A stretch of DNA of 64,000 nucleotides from positions 389,455 through 453,454 of the forward strand of contig CAWBHA010000004.1 of assembly GCA_963788585.1 (NCBI GenBank). The letters are read 5' to 3'. This DNA comes from Bog-473 sp963788585 (GTDB lineage Bacteria > Actinomycetota > Acidimicrobiia > Acidimicrobiales > RAAP-2). The position numbers and the translations under genes were made by a program. This document shows positions 53,699 to 62,752 of the stretch, one piece after another. Position 1 is the stretch's first letter; the number at the start of each line of letters is the position of its first letter. The notes under the pieces were generated by a model. That model made no database searches, was not told the DNA's origin, and worked only from the letters and a program-made list of their open reading frames with translations.

Positions 53699-56642
53699 AT
53701 GCCGCGCCCCGTGGATCGGATGAGACGACACGCACGACACGCGCTCGCGCTCGCGCTGCTGGTGGGCATCGTCCTCGTCGCAGCCGCCGGCCCGTCGGGA
53801 GCCCAGTCGACGGCCACTTCCGGAGACACCTCTCCGGTGAACCTGGCGACACCGATCGACCTGGCAGCAGGATTGGCCCACCCCTCGGCGATCGTGCACG
53901 TCGGTCCCGTGCGGGTCGAGGTCCTCAGCTCGAGCCTGCTTCGTCTCGAGTACTCCCCCTCGCAGCACTTCGAGAACAACCCGACGGTGAACGCCCTCAA
54001 CCGGCGGATGCCCGTCCCCCACTACTCCTTCTCCACCACTGGGGGCTGGCTGACCGTCCGCACGGCCAGCGCCACGCTGCGCTACAGGCTGGGGTCCGGG
54101 CCCTTCACCCCGCGCAACACCTCGCTCCGCCTGTCGGCCGGAGGCCGGACGTCCACCGTGGCACCGACGTGGGAATGGGAGTGCACCTTCGGACAGGTGT
54201 GCCAGGCCGGTGCGGCCACGCTGCATCGGGGGAGCCGCCCTCAGCCAGACGTTTGCCGGGTACCAGAGCACGGCGGGCTACGCGGGGTTCTTCGTCAAGC
54301 CGGGCGCGAGTGTCGCCTGGCGCGTCCTCGGGACCACGGCCGGCCCGGGTGTGGTGTCGCTGCGCTACACGAACCTGGCGAGCCCTCCGCTGACGCCGGC
54401 CCCGGACACGCTCGACCTCGAGGTCAACGGCCAGCTTCGGCAGGTCATCGATGCCGCTCCGACGACGGCGGCGCAACCCTGGGCGACCTTCACCACGACC
54501 GTTCCTCTCGTGGCGGGGACCAATTCGATCGAGGTGGTCAGCACCACGCCGAACAGCTTCGATCTGGGCATCGACAGCCTGGCCGTCGGTCCCGCCGGCT
54601 CGCCGCCCCCCGTCCCGGCATCGACCGGGCCTCTCGGAGGATGGTTCCGTGGCTTCGACACCGACACCTACAACGACACACCGACCTGCGGCCCCGGACA
54701 GTCCGGCGACACCTGCGAAGCGGGCATCCAGCCCCTCAACACCGACGGGCTGCTGGACACGGCCGGTTGGCGTCTGCTCGACGACACCCAGAGCGCGCAG
54801 TGGACCTCGAACGGATGGGTCGAACCTCGGCCTGCACGCGGCGATGTGGAGGACGGGTACCTCTTTACCTACGGAGGCGACTACGCCGGCGCCCTGCACA
54901 CCCTGGCCCAGCTGACCGGTCCCGCGCCCCTCCTTCCCCGGGACGTCTTCGGCGTCTGGTACTCCGACTACACGCCGTACTCGAGCAACGACATCGAGAA
55001 CTCTGTCTATCCTGCGTTCGTCGCCAACAAGGTCCCGCTCAACACGCTCTCCCTCGACACCGACTGGAAGGCGCCGAACGACTGGAACGGCTGGGAATGG
55101 AACGGCTCCCTCTTCCCCTCGCCATCGTCCTTTCTCGACTGGGCGCGCTCCCACGGCATCGACGTCACCCTGAACGTCCACTCGAGCATCGACGACAACG
55201 ACCCCAAGCTCCCGGAGACAGAACGTATCGCGGGACACGACCTCGCCTCTTCCAGCTGCACCAACGGGAACTGCAAGGTCTGGGACTGGAGCTCGATCCC
55301 CCAGGCCGAGTCCAACTTCGCCCTCCAGCAGAGCTTTCAGCACCAGGGGGTCTCCTTCTGGTGGCTCGACTGGTGCTGCGACGACTCCGTCGTCTCGTCG
55401 CCGGGCGTGACCCCCGATGCGTGGATCGATCACCTCTACGCCCAGCAGATGGTGAACGAAGGAGGACGCGGCTTCGTCCTCGCGCGCATCGGGGGCTCCA
55501 ACGGCGATCCGCAGCAGGTGTACCCGGCGGGGCCTTGGTCGGACCACACCTCGGCCATCGCGTTCACCGGAGACGCCTGGGGGACGTGGAACACGTTGGC
55601 CACCGAGGCCGCACTGGTTCCCGACGAAGCCACGATCGGCGAGCCGTACGTGAGCAGCGACATCGGGAGCTACCTCGGCCCCCCTCCCAGCCAGTCGGGC
55701 GCCGATCCGCCCGACCTCTACGACCGCTGGGTGCAGCTCGGGACCTTCGAGCCGATCCTCCGCCTGCATTCCAACAACGAGAAGCGCCTTCCCTGGCAGT
55801 ATCCCCAGCCGGTGCAGTCCATCACCGAGTCCTTCCTCCGGCTCCGTGAAGCACTGCTCCCCTACTCCTACACCCTGGCTGCGTCGGCGAACCAAACGGG
55901 TCTTCCGATGGCACGCCCGCTGTACCTCGACGACCCCGGCGAGCCGGCCGCCTACCAGAACCCGACCGAGTACCTCTACGGGCCGGACATGCTGGTGGCT
56001 CCGGTGACGACGCCGGGGGACGTGGCGTCGACCACCGTGTGGTTCCCGCCGGGAAGATGGGTCGACTTCTTCACCGGGGCCACGTTCACGGGACCCTCCA
56101 CAGCCACTTTGGCTGTGCCGCTCGATCGGATGCCGGTCTTCGTGCGCCAGGGTGGCATCGTGCCCGAGCAGCCCTCGACGGGGGGAACGGGCCCGCCGCA
56201 CTCGCTCACCGCGCTCGTCTACCCGGGATCGCCGGGGTCTTTCGATCTCTACGGGGACGCCGGATCGGGCCTCGGGTACACCAAGGGACAGCACACCGAG
56301 ACCCGCATCATCACGTCCTCGGGGGCGCCTGCCAGCCGTCGGCCGTCCATCGTCGTGACCATCGGGGCGGCTCGTGGGAGCTATCCGGGCGAGCCCTCCT
56401 CTGAAGCCACCACCGTGAAGCTGGTCGATGTCACTCGACCCGACGCCGTCACCTTCGACGGTCGTACGCTTGCCGTTCCCAGCGCGTCGCGGTCGGGCCC
56501 GCGCTGGTCCTACGAGGCGTCGACGGCGACGCTCACCGTGGACATCGGTTCCCACGCGGTCGAGCAGCGCGCGACCGTGGTCGCGGTCGGTGCCGCAACG
56601 GTCGCACGGGCCGAGCCGGGCGTCGCCTTGTCAGCGTCGTAA
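53699..56642 (+). CDS. Secreted GH31 glycosidase with an inserted carbohydrate-binding-like domain; +1 shift
   Basis: About 980 residues after repair from ATG 53699. Residues 7-36 are a signal peptide ending GPSGAQS. The GH31 catalytic nucleophile is in LNTLSLDTDWKAPN, the acid/base in AFTGDAWGTW, and FRGFDTDTYND and PRDVFGVWYSDY are family landmarks. Between WEWECTFGQVCQ and the barrel lies a 120-residue insert (GYQSTAGYAGFFVKPG, VSLRYTN, NSIEVVST) resembling a CBM35/CBM6-type sugar-binding domain. The frame breaks in G5 at 54228-54232. It would act outside the cell on alpha-glucosides, alpha-xylosides or related sugars. Confidence 0.85.
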
Positions 56643-56820
56643 GACGTTGCGCCCTACCGAAACGAGCTCTTCCTGCGACGCACTCCACCCACGAAGCTGC
56701 GATCATCGAGATCGTCGACGAAATCCTCCCGCTCCTGGTGCTCCCACGAGCGTCGCCCTGAGGCTTCTCGGAGCTCGTCGGCCTAGGACCGAATGCCGGC
56801 TGATCCGAAGTCTCGAGGGC

Positions 56821-57285
56821 TTAGTACTGGCCCTTGATCACGAAATACGAACCTCGGATAGTCCCAGCCAGTTTCGACTTCTGGCGCGCGAACTTGAACG
56901 AACCCAACTCGGCGGGAACGTCCATCCCTTCGGAGAGCTTGAACCCGACCGCCCTCTTCGGATTTTCTCCATCGAGCGTGTACAGAACGTTAATCGAGAG
57001 CCCGCTCTGGTAGAACACGTATGTCCAGCGGATGTTCTCGACTTGGAACGTCGTTGCCTCGAGCGCGGGCGATGCAATGACGATGCCACGCTCCTCTTTG
57101 AGGATGTGATGCACCAAGTCGATGTCCTTCTTGGCCTTGGCGGCAGGCTGAACAGTGAAGACGTGGTCGTACTTGTTCTTGAAATAGCGTGCCTCGTTCG
57201 CCCTCAGTCCGGCCAATGCGGCCACCACCGGCGATGACTCCAGACCAACGGTAGAGACATTGACAAAATCAACGTCATAACTCAT
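56821..57285 (-). CDS. AT-richer orphan protein, unknown
   Basis: 154 residues from ATG 57285 (MSYDVDFVNVSTVGL). Codon usage is clearly less GC-biased than in all neighbours, with many AAA, AAC and TTT codons, and Lys is abundant (NKYDHVF, KAKKDIDLVHHILKEERG). No family is recognised. TATACT lies 7 nt upstream of the ATG, as for a leaderless message. It sits beside an IS30 fragment and a tRNA fragment, so it was probably acquired by transfer. Confidence 0.65.
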   Translation of the reverse strand: MSYDVDFVNVSTVGLESSPVVAALAGLRANEARYFKNKYDHVFTVQPAAKAKKDIDLVHHILKEERGIVIASPALEATTFQVENIRWTYVFYQSGLSINVLYTLDGENPKRAVGFKLSEGMDVPAELGSFKFARQKSKLAGTIRGSYFVIKGQY

Positions 57286-57335
57286 AGGGGCGAGTATACG
57301 TGTCAACTCAACTCAGCCATTGGTTGTTTCACGCT

Positions 57336-57452
57336 TCAAGACGCCCTTCGCATGGCCCGACCACTTCGCAGGCACGAGTGCAGCTCTTTGCGTAACGCAC
57401 CACGGCTCTGGACGAACAACGATTGGCAGATGGTCTCGTGGGACACCTGCAT
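57336..57452 (-). mobile_element. IS30-family transposase fragment
   Basis: A 38-residue frame from ATG 57452 to TGA 57336 begins MQVSHETICQSLFVQSRGAL and continues with RKELHSCLRSGRAMRRAS. The VSHETIYQSLFVQ-RG-LR-EL pattern is the segment following the helix-turn-helix of IS30-family transposases. The catalytic DDE domain and both ends of the element are missing, so it is a dead remnant. Confidence 0.8.
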
Positions 57453-57644
57453 CGATCTAAGTTCTCGGCACCTATAGGCCGAAAGTCGCCGTACGTGGCG
57501 GTCATCGAGGGCGCCGGTGAAGTCATCACCGTGGCGAGGGGATGACCGACCTGGAGCCCGGCTCCCACGTCATCGGCGTCAGTATCGGAGGCGGCGCCTT
57601 GTTTCATTGGGTATGGTCGCTCCCAGCGAGCAAAGGAGTGACCC

Positions 57645-58217
57645 ATGGATGCGGATAGCTTCGCCGGCGCCGTGCGCAGTTCGCGCCCGGTCCTCGTCGC
57701 CGTACGGCTCGAGCAGCTCGACGATCCGACGCCGTGTGCGTCGTGGAAGGTACGCGACCTGATCAACCATATGGTGCAGGCGCCCGATTTTGCCGCCACG
57801 GTGGCCAGTACCCATGACTTCTCCAATCACCGCGGCGACGACACCGACCACGCCTCGGGTGACTATCTCGCTGCCTACGACGCGGCGACCAACCGCGCCC
57901 TCGACGCGTTCCGGGGCGAGGGCGCCTTCGAGGGCTCGGTGAAAATGCCCTTCGGAGAGCTGCCGGCAGCGGCCTTCGCGACCATCGCAACTGGCGACGC
58001 CTTCGTGCACGGGTGGGATCTGGCCAGGGCCACGGGCCAGGCGGCCGGCAACCTCGACCCTGCTCTGGCCGAGGAGCTGCTCGTCGGGGTGGTGCCGCTG
58101 CTGCCCGACGATTTTCGCGGTGCCGACGGTGCGGCGCCCTTCGGACCGAGGGTCGAAGTCGCCGACGACGCGCCGGCCGCGGACAAACTGGCTGGTTTCC
58201 TCGGCCGTCAACCCTGA
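57645..58217 (+). CDS. TIGR03086-type DinB-like metal-binding protein (mycothiol-dependent family)
   Basis: 190 residues. The pattern TPCASWKVRDLINHMV near residue 30 gives the first metal histidine and DAFVHGWDLARATGQ near residue 125 the others, as in the actinobacterial TIGR03086/maleylpyruvate-isomerase-like DinB superfamily. Members are thought to be metal-dependent thiol-transfer enzymes that use mycothiol; the substrate here is unknown. AAAGGAG precedes the ATG. It is the last ordinary high-GC gene before the island boundary. Confidence 0.85.
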   Translation: MDADSFAGAVRSSRPVLVAVRLEQLDDPTPCASWKVRDLINHMVQAPDFAATVASTHDFSNHRGDDTDHASGDYLAAYDAATNRALDAFRGEGAFEGSVKMPFGELPAAAFATIATGDAFVHGWDLARATGQAAGNLDPALAEELLVGVVPLLPDDFRGADGAAPFGPRVEVADDAPAADKLAGFLGRQP

Positions 58218-58276
58218 GCCGCGCTGCTACCGATCGGTCGCGCCTTGGCGAAGTGGCGCGCAAAGCCAACCCTTGC

Positions 58277-58323
58277 GGTGGAGGTGATGGGACTTGAACC
58301 CACGGCCTCTACATTGCGAATGT
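58277..58323 (-). other. 3' fragment of a tRNA-Ala (CGC), probable attachment site
   Basis: On the minus strand the sequence reads from an anticodon arm with loop TTCGCAA (anticodon CGC) through a T arm GTGGG-TTCAAGT-CCCAT to an acceptor end CACCTCCACC. The matching 5' half (GGAGGTG with D arm) is absent upstream: the next 40 nt do not fold as tRNA. A 3' half of about 47 nt is what site-specific integration leaves at the far end of an element. The intact tRNA gene should lie outside the window. Confidence 0.75.
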
Positions 58324-58853
58324 CTGGTTCTCGGCGTTATGACCAGGTCCTTTCCGAGGACTTTCCTGGTAACGGCGTTTCGATCCCCTCAGGTTCCCTC
58401 ACGATTCCCTCTCGATAAGGTCACGTAAGGTCACGCCCGAACGGAATCGGAGCGTGGCCGTCGGGTCGGTACCCAGGTCCGTTTGGCAAGGCTCTCGAAA
58501 TGCGCAGCGCCTGGCGCCCGTTCCCGCTTGGTGAGGATCACGTTCGTCGGCGAGCGACAGGACATCATCGACCCTGTCGCGGCGGTGCCTGTCGCGGGGA
58601 CGTCGCACTTGCAATTGTTGACTGTCCTGGAACGGCTGTGGCCTCAAACGGGGCAACGCAACAGCTGATTGGGGTAGTGCGGGATGGTTTACGGTGATGA
58701 TGGACGGCGCCGACGCCGACACGGTGAATCCGATGCCCCAGAAGTCGTCCCCGAGCCCTCCTGGCCTCGTGGTTGTGTCAGCAGCACCACACTGCCTTGG
58801 GGGCTCATCTCATCTGCGAATCTCCGTGTCAACAAGGTCTGTGGATCCCACAC
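58324..58853. other. Gene-poor stretch beside the tRNA fragment
   Basis: About 530 nt. A minus-strand frame at 58399-58722 is Arg/Pro-rich and shows no integrase or other motif. A short direct repeat AAGGTCACG occurs twice around 58416-58435. I found no recombinase gene, so if an element once integrated here its integrase has been lost or is outside the window. Confidence 0.5.
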
Positions 58854-59429
58854 CTAGGACACGACGTCGTGACTGGCGGCCCGGTGCAAGACGGCGACGG
58901 CCCTTTGAGTCACTGCTTTGGTGGTGACTTCATCGAGTCGCCAGGGAGTCGAGTTACGGCTCGATCCCTGCTTCTCCCACATGTCGCCCTCCCACACCTT
59001 GAACCGCCGGTTGGGAATGTCGAGATCGAGTTGGAGGTATGGATTGCGGTCCTGTCGTGGCGACGCGATCTGTCCCTCGAGGGACATCCACAGCGTCAGT
59101 CGGTAGGGGTGGATGCCATCGGCGAGGCGCTCGTCGACTCGTCCGCCGCCGCCATCGGTGTTCAGCCTGGCGGCAATGGCCTCAAACGCCGGCCAAATAA
59201 CGGTGCAGACGAGATCGTGGGCGGCATGCTCGAACTGCTGGCGTGCTGCACGGGCCTCGGCCTGTCGTTGTGCGAAGGCCTGACGACGAGCGGCCCAAGA
59301 GCGAAGCACATCGTCGATCTCGGCCAAACCGGTCCGACTGGGTAGGGACGGAGGAACGGTGGGTGGGCCGATGTCCGGCGAGATGGTTGACACCGGAGAC
59401 GTGGCACAAAGGGTAGCGAGCGTCATCAT
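58854..59429 (-). CDS. Hypothetical protein at the end of the stress operon
   Basis: 191 residues from ATG 59429, which overlaps the stop of the upstream gene as ATGA. After a Pro/Ser-rich start there is a charged helix (SWAARRQAFAQRQAEARAAR), then DLVCTVIWPAFEAIAARLN and a beta-rich C-terminal part (LWMSLEGQ, PYLQLDLDIPNRRFKVW). No family is recognised, but coupling to the flavoprotein gene places it in the same operon. Confidence 0.65.
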   Translation of the reverse strand: MMTLATLCATSPVSTISPDIGPPTVPPSLPSRTGLAEIDDVLRSWAARRQAFAQRQAEARAARQQFEHAAHDLVCTVIWPAFEAIAARLNTDGGGGRVDERLADGIHPYRLTLWMSLEGQIASPRQDRNPYLQLDLDIPNRRFKVWEGDMWEKQGSSRNSTPWRLDEVTTKAVTQRAVAVLHRAASHDVVS

Positions 59430-59962
59430 GGGACGCGGCTCCCAACGATTGAGCTGGCGCCAGTTGTTGTCCGTACTCGGTGGTGGATGTGACGGCCGGT
59501 GACTTCTTCCAGTGCGATTTTCACGAAGCAGTCCCGCTTGGCCCCGGCCCACGCCGTAAGGCGGGTTGCGCACAGTCGGTCGATCTCCAGCGGATCGTGT
59601 ACGTGGTGGGCCCGGCCAACCACCAGCACACTCCACCCTTCGTGGTAGATGGCATCGGTGCCGTCGATCTCCAAGGCGGCCGACGCTTCGAATGTGGCTG
59701 TGTAGATTTCACCGCCTCGCACGGTTCGAAAGACGATGAACTCACCGTCGACGATGTAGTTGACCGGGTAGATGGCGGGACGATCGACCCGCACGACACT
59801 CACTCGCCCCATACCGTGGGCTTGGAGGCGCAGGATGCACTCCTCGCGGCTGAGGGCCTCCAGGTAGCCGGTTGACGGGCTCTGAACGTGAGCACCTCGG
59901 CCGTTGGTCGCCATTTCCCCTGCGTCGCCCTCGAGGATGTTGTTGGTGGTCACGACTTCCAT
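59426..59962 (-). CDS. Pyridoxamine 5'-phosphate oxidase-like flavin-binding split-barrel protein
   Basis: 178 residues from ATG 59962 (ATG 59914 possible). LSREECILRLQAHGMGRVSV, AIYPVNYIVDGEFIVFRT, SAALEIDGTD and GWSVLVVGRAHHV are the pattern of the PNPOx-like family common in DosR-type regulons (for example Rv2003c/Rv3129 neighbours). It probably binds FMN or F420. Two phased DosR-like boxes lie 26-62 nt upstream. Confidence 0.8.
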   Translation of the reverse strand: MEVVTTNNILEGDAGEMATNGRGAHVQSPSTGYLEALSREECILRLQAHGMGRVSVVRVDRPAIYPVNYIVDGEFIVFRTVRGGEIYTATFEASAALEIDGTDAIYHEGWSVLVVGRAHHVHDPLEIDRLCATRLTAWAGAKRDCFVKIALEEVTGRHIHHRVRTTTGASSIVGSRVP

Positions 59963-59987
59963 CGTCACCGAAAATGGCGGGAATGTC

Positions 59988-60024
59988 GTAGGGACCAAGG
60001 TCCTTCCGCGTCGGACCTTGGTCA
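59988..60024. promoter_or_regulatory. Tandem DosR/DevR-like boxes before the flavoprotein gene
   Basis: Box 1 is GGGACC-AA-GGTCC (centre 59997.5) and box 2 GGACC-TT-GGTCA (centre 60018.5), 21 bp apart, two helical turns. Both fit the palindromic core GGGAC-N-GTCCC of mycobacterial DosR sites. Box 2 overlaps the stop codon of the upstream stress-protein gene. The pair lies at promoter distance from the ATG at 59962. Confidence 0.72.
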
Positions 60025-60483
60025 CTTCGGGGCCAGGACCTGGCGCTCACCGTGGGGGACCGATGAATTTGGCGTTGAAGGGACAACGACCACGGGGACA
60101 CCCGAATGCTCTACCAGTTCGAGGCTGGTGCTGCCCAAGAGGGACCCGGCGTGCTGCCCGCCACCACGAGAGCCAACTACCAGGAGGTCAACCGGTGACG
60201 GTGGATCGGCCAGGCGGAGCAGTACGGAGCAGGGATCCCCGTCAACCACCAGCCACTCGAGCTCTCGCCGGTCGAGTCCTTCGTTCAGTGCGATCTCGAT
60301 GACATCGTCTGTGTGTGGGCTAGTCGTTGCGGCCAGACCGGCGTGCTCAAGGAGACCGACGGCATGGAGCACTTTCAGCCGGGTCTGACATTGGACCGCA
60401 AGGCGGGTGGCCCACCGCAGTGCGGCCACCGAGTCGGGCGAGCCGTCGTAGCCGACAGCAATCGTTACCAGCGCCCTCACCAC
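60022..60483 (-). CDS. Universal stress protein (UspA family), copy 1
   Basis: 153 residues. TIAVGYDGSPDSVAALRWA is the N-terminal strand and first helix, and VVGSRGGGQHAGSLLGSTS carries the ATP-binding G-2x-G-9x-G-S/T pattern. Its ATG overlaps the end of the deacetylase gene by 7 nt. Universal stress proteins of this form are the most numerous members of DosR regulons. Confidence 0.9.
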   Translation of the reverse strand: MVRALVTIAVGYDGSPDSVAALRWATRLAVQCQTRLKVLHAVGLLEHAGLAATTSPHTDDVIEIALNEGLDRRELEWLVVDGDPCSVLLRLADPPSPVDLLVVGSRGGGQHAGSLLGSTSLELVEHSGVPVVVVPSTPNSSVPHGERQVLAPK

Positions 60484-61526
60484 TGGCTCCCGGCGGTCAG
60501 TTGCGCCAGGCCCTGTGCGTCAACAGCTTGATCCCGAGCACGCTTGGCGGCTCGGACCGCCTCTAGCCCCGGCCCGTTTGAGGTTGTCGCTTCGGCATCG
60601 GTTGGCCATTCGAGCAGGGCGCCCAAGGTGGCGGCAGTCGAGCAGCGCAGCGCAGCGGCGTTGTACCCGCCCTCGAGGAAGAGGGCGAGTCGGCCGGGTC
60701 GCGGAGCGTAGGTTCGCACCAGCCGGGCCAGCTGGGCGAAGTCCCCGGTGGACAGGGCCAGTTCGCCGAGCGGGTCGGCTCGGTGGGCATCGAATCCGCA
60801 CGAGACGAGCACCCAATCCGGAGCGAAGCGATCAATCACCGGCTGGGCGACCTCGTCGAGGGCGGAGCGCACCACGTCACCGGTGGCCGCGGGTGGAAGG
60901 GGGATGTTCACGGTGAGCCCGAGAGCATCGGGTCCCCCGACCTCTTCGGCCCGACCGGTACCCGGGAAGAGTGGCCACTGGTGAGTTGAGACGTAGAGGA
61001 CGTTGGGGTCGTCCCAGAAGATGGACTGGGTGCCGTTGCCGTGGTGCACGTCCCAATCGATGATGAGAACTCGGTGCCCCTTGGCGGTCAACGACGCTGC
61101 GCTGACGGCGACGCTGTTGAGGAGGCAGAACCCCATGGCGCGGTCGCGCTCGGCGTGGTGGCCGGGCGGTCGCACCGGTATGAAGGCAACTCCCGCGCCC
61201 TGACGCTCCAACGCGGCGATGGCTTCGAGGCCGGCGCCGGCCGCCCGGCGAGCTGCACTGAACGAGTCCGATCGGGCGTAGGTGTCGGGATCGAGGTCGC
61301 CGCCGCCCTGGTTGCAGAAGGCTTCGAGGTCGGCAAGGTACTTGGCCGAGTGCACCCGGGCCAGGTCCTCGAGCTCGGCCTTGGGAGTGGTGACGAACTC
61401 GATCTCGTCGTCGAAGTCGAGATTGCGGACCCCGTCCATGACCGAGAAGATCCGGCCTTGCTGCTCGGGGTGCAGCCGACCACCATCGTGGGCGCATGCC
61501 CCTGCGGGCCCGGCCACGATCAGCAT
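60477..61526 (-). CDS. Histone-deacetylase-family (AcuC/HDAC-like) lysine deacetylase
   Basis: 349 residues from ATG 61526. The zinc hydrolase motifs are complete: RPPGHHAERDRAMGFCLLN (catalytic His pair, residues 119-137), IIDWDVHHGNGTQ (zinc Asp and His, about 156-168), SCGFDAHRADPLG (second zinc Asp) and LEGGYN. In bacteria such proteins remove acetyl groups from lysines (AcuC) or from polyamines. The directly upstream, 7-nt overlapping GNAT gene makes protein deacetylation the better guess. Confidence 0.9.
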   Translation of the reverse strand: MLIVAGPAGACAHDGGRLHPEQQGRIFSVMDGVRNLDFDDEIEFVTTPKAELEDLARVHSAKYLADLEAFCNQGGGDLDPDTYARSDSFSAARRAAGAGLEAIAALERQGAGVAFIPVRPPGHHAERDRAMGFCLLNSVAVSAASLTAKGHRVLIIDWDVHHGNGTQSIFWDDPNVLYVSTHQWPLFPGTGRAEEVGGPDALGLTVNIPLPPAATGDVVRSALDEVAQPVIDRFAPDWVLVSCGFDAHRADPLGELALSTGDFAQLARLVRTYAPRPGRLALFLEGGYNAAALRCSTAATLGALLEWPTDAEATTSNGPGLEAVRAAKRARDQAVDAQGLAQLTAGSQW

Positions 61527-62167
61527 TCTGGGGCTCCGGCGACCTCGAGCAATGGACAGACTGGGGTGATCCGGCGGGATTGCTCCCGGTCGGCCAGAGC
61601 CTGGCGGTAGGACTCGGTCGGCGTGATGTCGAAGCGCAGGTAGACAGTGCCACAATCTGTATTGGTCTGGACCTCGAAGCCGGCGTGGAGGAAGACGCCG
61701 AGCATGGTGTTGTTCTCCGACAGGGTGTCGGCCAGGGATGTCGTGATACCTCGTGCTCTTGCCGCAAACACCAGCTGGTCGAGCAGAAGAGATCCAATGC
61801 CGTGATGCTGGTACTCGTCGGCAACCACGAGGGCGACCTCGGCTTCGGCCGTGCCTTGGTGGCGGTCGAAGCGAGCCACGGCGATCAGGGTGCCGTCGAT
61901 CTCGGCCACCAGCGCCAGCCGGTCGACGTAGTCGACGCAAGTGAAGCGTTCGACCTCTTTGACCGAGAGGGTGGGGTGAAACGTGAAGAACCGTAGGTAG
62001 CACGAATGAGGCGACAAGTGGTTGTGGAACACGACCAACCGCTCGGCGTCATCCGGCCGGACGGGTCGGAGGCGGTAGTGGAGATCGCCATTCGACACGA
62101 CATCGCGGTCGAGCTCAGCGGGATAGCCAGGGGACTCACTCATGACGACACTGTTCTGGGCGGCCAT
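61520..62167 (-). CDS. GNAT acetyltransferase of the protein-lysine (Pat-like) type
   Basis: 215 residues from ATG 62167 (ATG 62143 possible). LRPVRPDDAERLVVFHNHLS, YLRFFTFHP, FTCVDYVDRLALVA and EAEVALVVADEYQHHGIGSLL follow the GNAT domain of bacterial protein acetyltransferases (Pat/PatZ/AcuA), including the acetyl-CoA loop Q-x-x-G-I-G. No cyclic-nucleotide domain is attached, unlike mycobacterial Pat. It precedes the deacetylase with overlapping ends, so the two form a writer-eraser pair. Confidence 0.85.
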   Translation of the reverse strand: MAAQNSVVMSESPGYPAELDRDVVSNGDLHYRLRPVRPDDAERLVVFHNHLSPHSCYLRFFTFHPTLSVKEVERFTCVDYVDRLALVAEIDGTLIAVARFDRHQGTAEAEVALVVADEYQHHGIGSLLLDQLVFAARARGITTSLADTLSENNTMLGVFLHAGFEVQTNTDCGTVYLRFDITPTESYRQALADREQSRRITPVCPLLEVAGAPEC

Positions 62168-62172
62168 ATTCT

Positions 62173-62628
62173 TCACCGCACGATGACCGTGGGGCACGAC
62201 GCGTGGTGCGCGCAGTGCCCTGAGACCGAACCAATGAGCAGGTCGGTCAGCTCGGAGTGACCACGCGATCCGACCACGAGGAGCGACGCACCTTTGGCGG
62301 CCTCAACCAGCACGGTTCGGGCGATTCCGTGGCGGTGCTCGCCCTTGGTCACGAGGTCGGGGTAGTGCTCCCGCACCATGGCCAGGGACTGGCTGACGAT
62401 GGCGGCTGCACTCTCCTCAAGAGGTCCGAGAGGGACGACGACCCAGCCGGCCGACGGGGAGGCTTCGTAGGCGCTGACGATGTGCAGCAACGCCCCACGG
62501 AGGCCTGCTTCGTAGGCGGCCAGCATGAGGGCGCGCTCCGCACACAGAGACCCGTCGACGCCGACGACGACCCGGAACTCGCCGCCTGTCTCCTCCGGGA
62601 CGGTGGATGTGGTGGTTTCCATGGCCAT
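62173..62628 (-). CDS. Universal stress protein (UspA family), copy 2
   Basis: 151 residues from ATG 62628 (ATG 62622 also possible). FRVVVGVDGSLCAERALMLA is the first strand and helix; VVGSRGHSELTDLLIGSVS the ATP loop. It is first in the minus-strand run that continues into GNAT, HDAC, Usp copy 1, flavoprotein and the hypothetical gene, and two DosR-like boxes lie 36-73 nt upstream. Confidence 0.9.
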   Translation of the reverse strand: MAMETTTSTVPEETGGEFRVVVGVDGSLCAERALMLAAYEAGLRGALLHIVSAYEASPSAGWVVVPLGPLEESAAAIVSQSLAMVREHYPDLVTKGEHRHGIARTVLVEAAKGASLLVVGSRGHSELTDLLIGSVSGHCAHHASCPTVIVR

Positions 62629-62664
62629 GCGTCCATCGTCGCCTGGGGGGACCCGAGAGTCGTA

Positions 62665-62701
62665 GGGACCAAGGTCCCATGCGTTGGGGTACTCGGTCCC
62701 C
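62665..62701. promoter_or_regulatory. Tandem DosR/DevR-like boxes before the stress operon
   Basis: Box 1 GGGACC-AA-GGTCCC is a perfect 14-bp palindrome (centre 62671.5); box 2 GGGGTAC-TC-GGTCCCC is an imperfect one (centre 62693.5), 22 bp away. The same spacing and core as the pair at 59988-60024. The pair ends 36 nt before the ATG of the first gene in the operon. Confidence 0.75.
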
Positions 62702-62724
62702 TTCGAGGCCAGGTGGCTCTCGAT

Positions 62725-62752
62725 GGGGCGGCTGCTTCGGAGCAGCCGCCCC
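62725..62752. terminator. Strong 12-bp hairpin with TCGG loop
   Basis: Arms GGGGCGGCTGCT and AGCAGCCGCCCC pair perfectly around TCGG (a C-UUCG-G-type stable loop is possible). It lies between the kinase gene and the DosR-like boxes. No T-run follows on either strand, so it may be a factor-independent terminator of the GC-rich type or an insulating hairpin. Confidence 0.55.

Noticed and set aside
54105..56555. 816-residue minus-strand frame antisense to the GH31 gene
   Set aside because: It is a GC-rich shadow; the plus strand carries clear GH31 motifs across the same span.
58277..58360. A complete tRNA gene
   Set aside because: Only the anticodon arm, T arm and acceptor 3' strand are present; the 5' acceptor strand GGAGGTG and D arm are missing in the next 60 nt.
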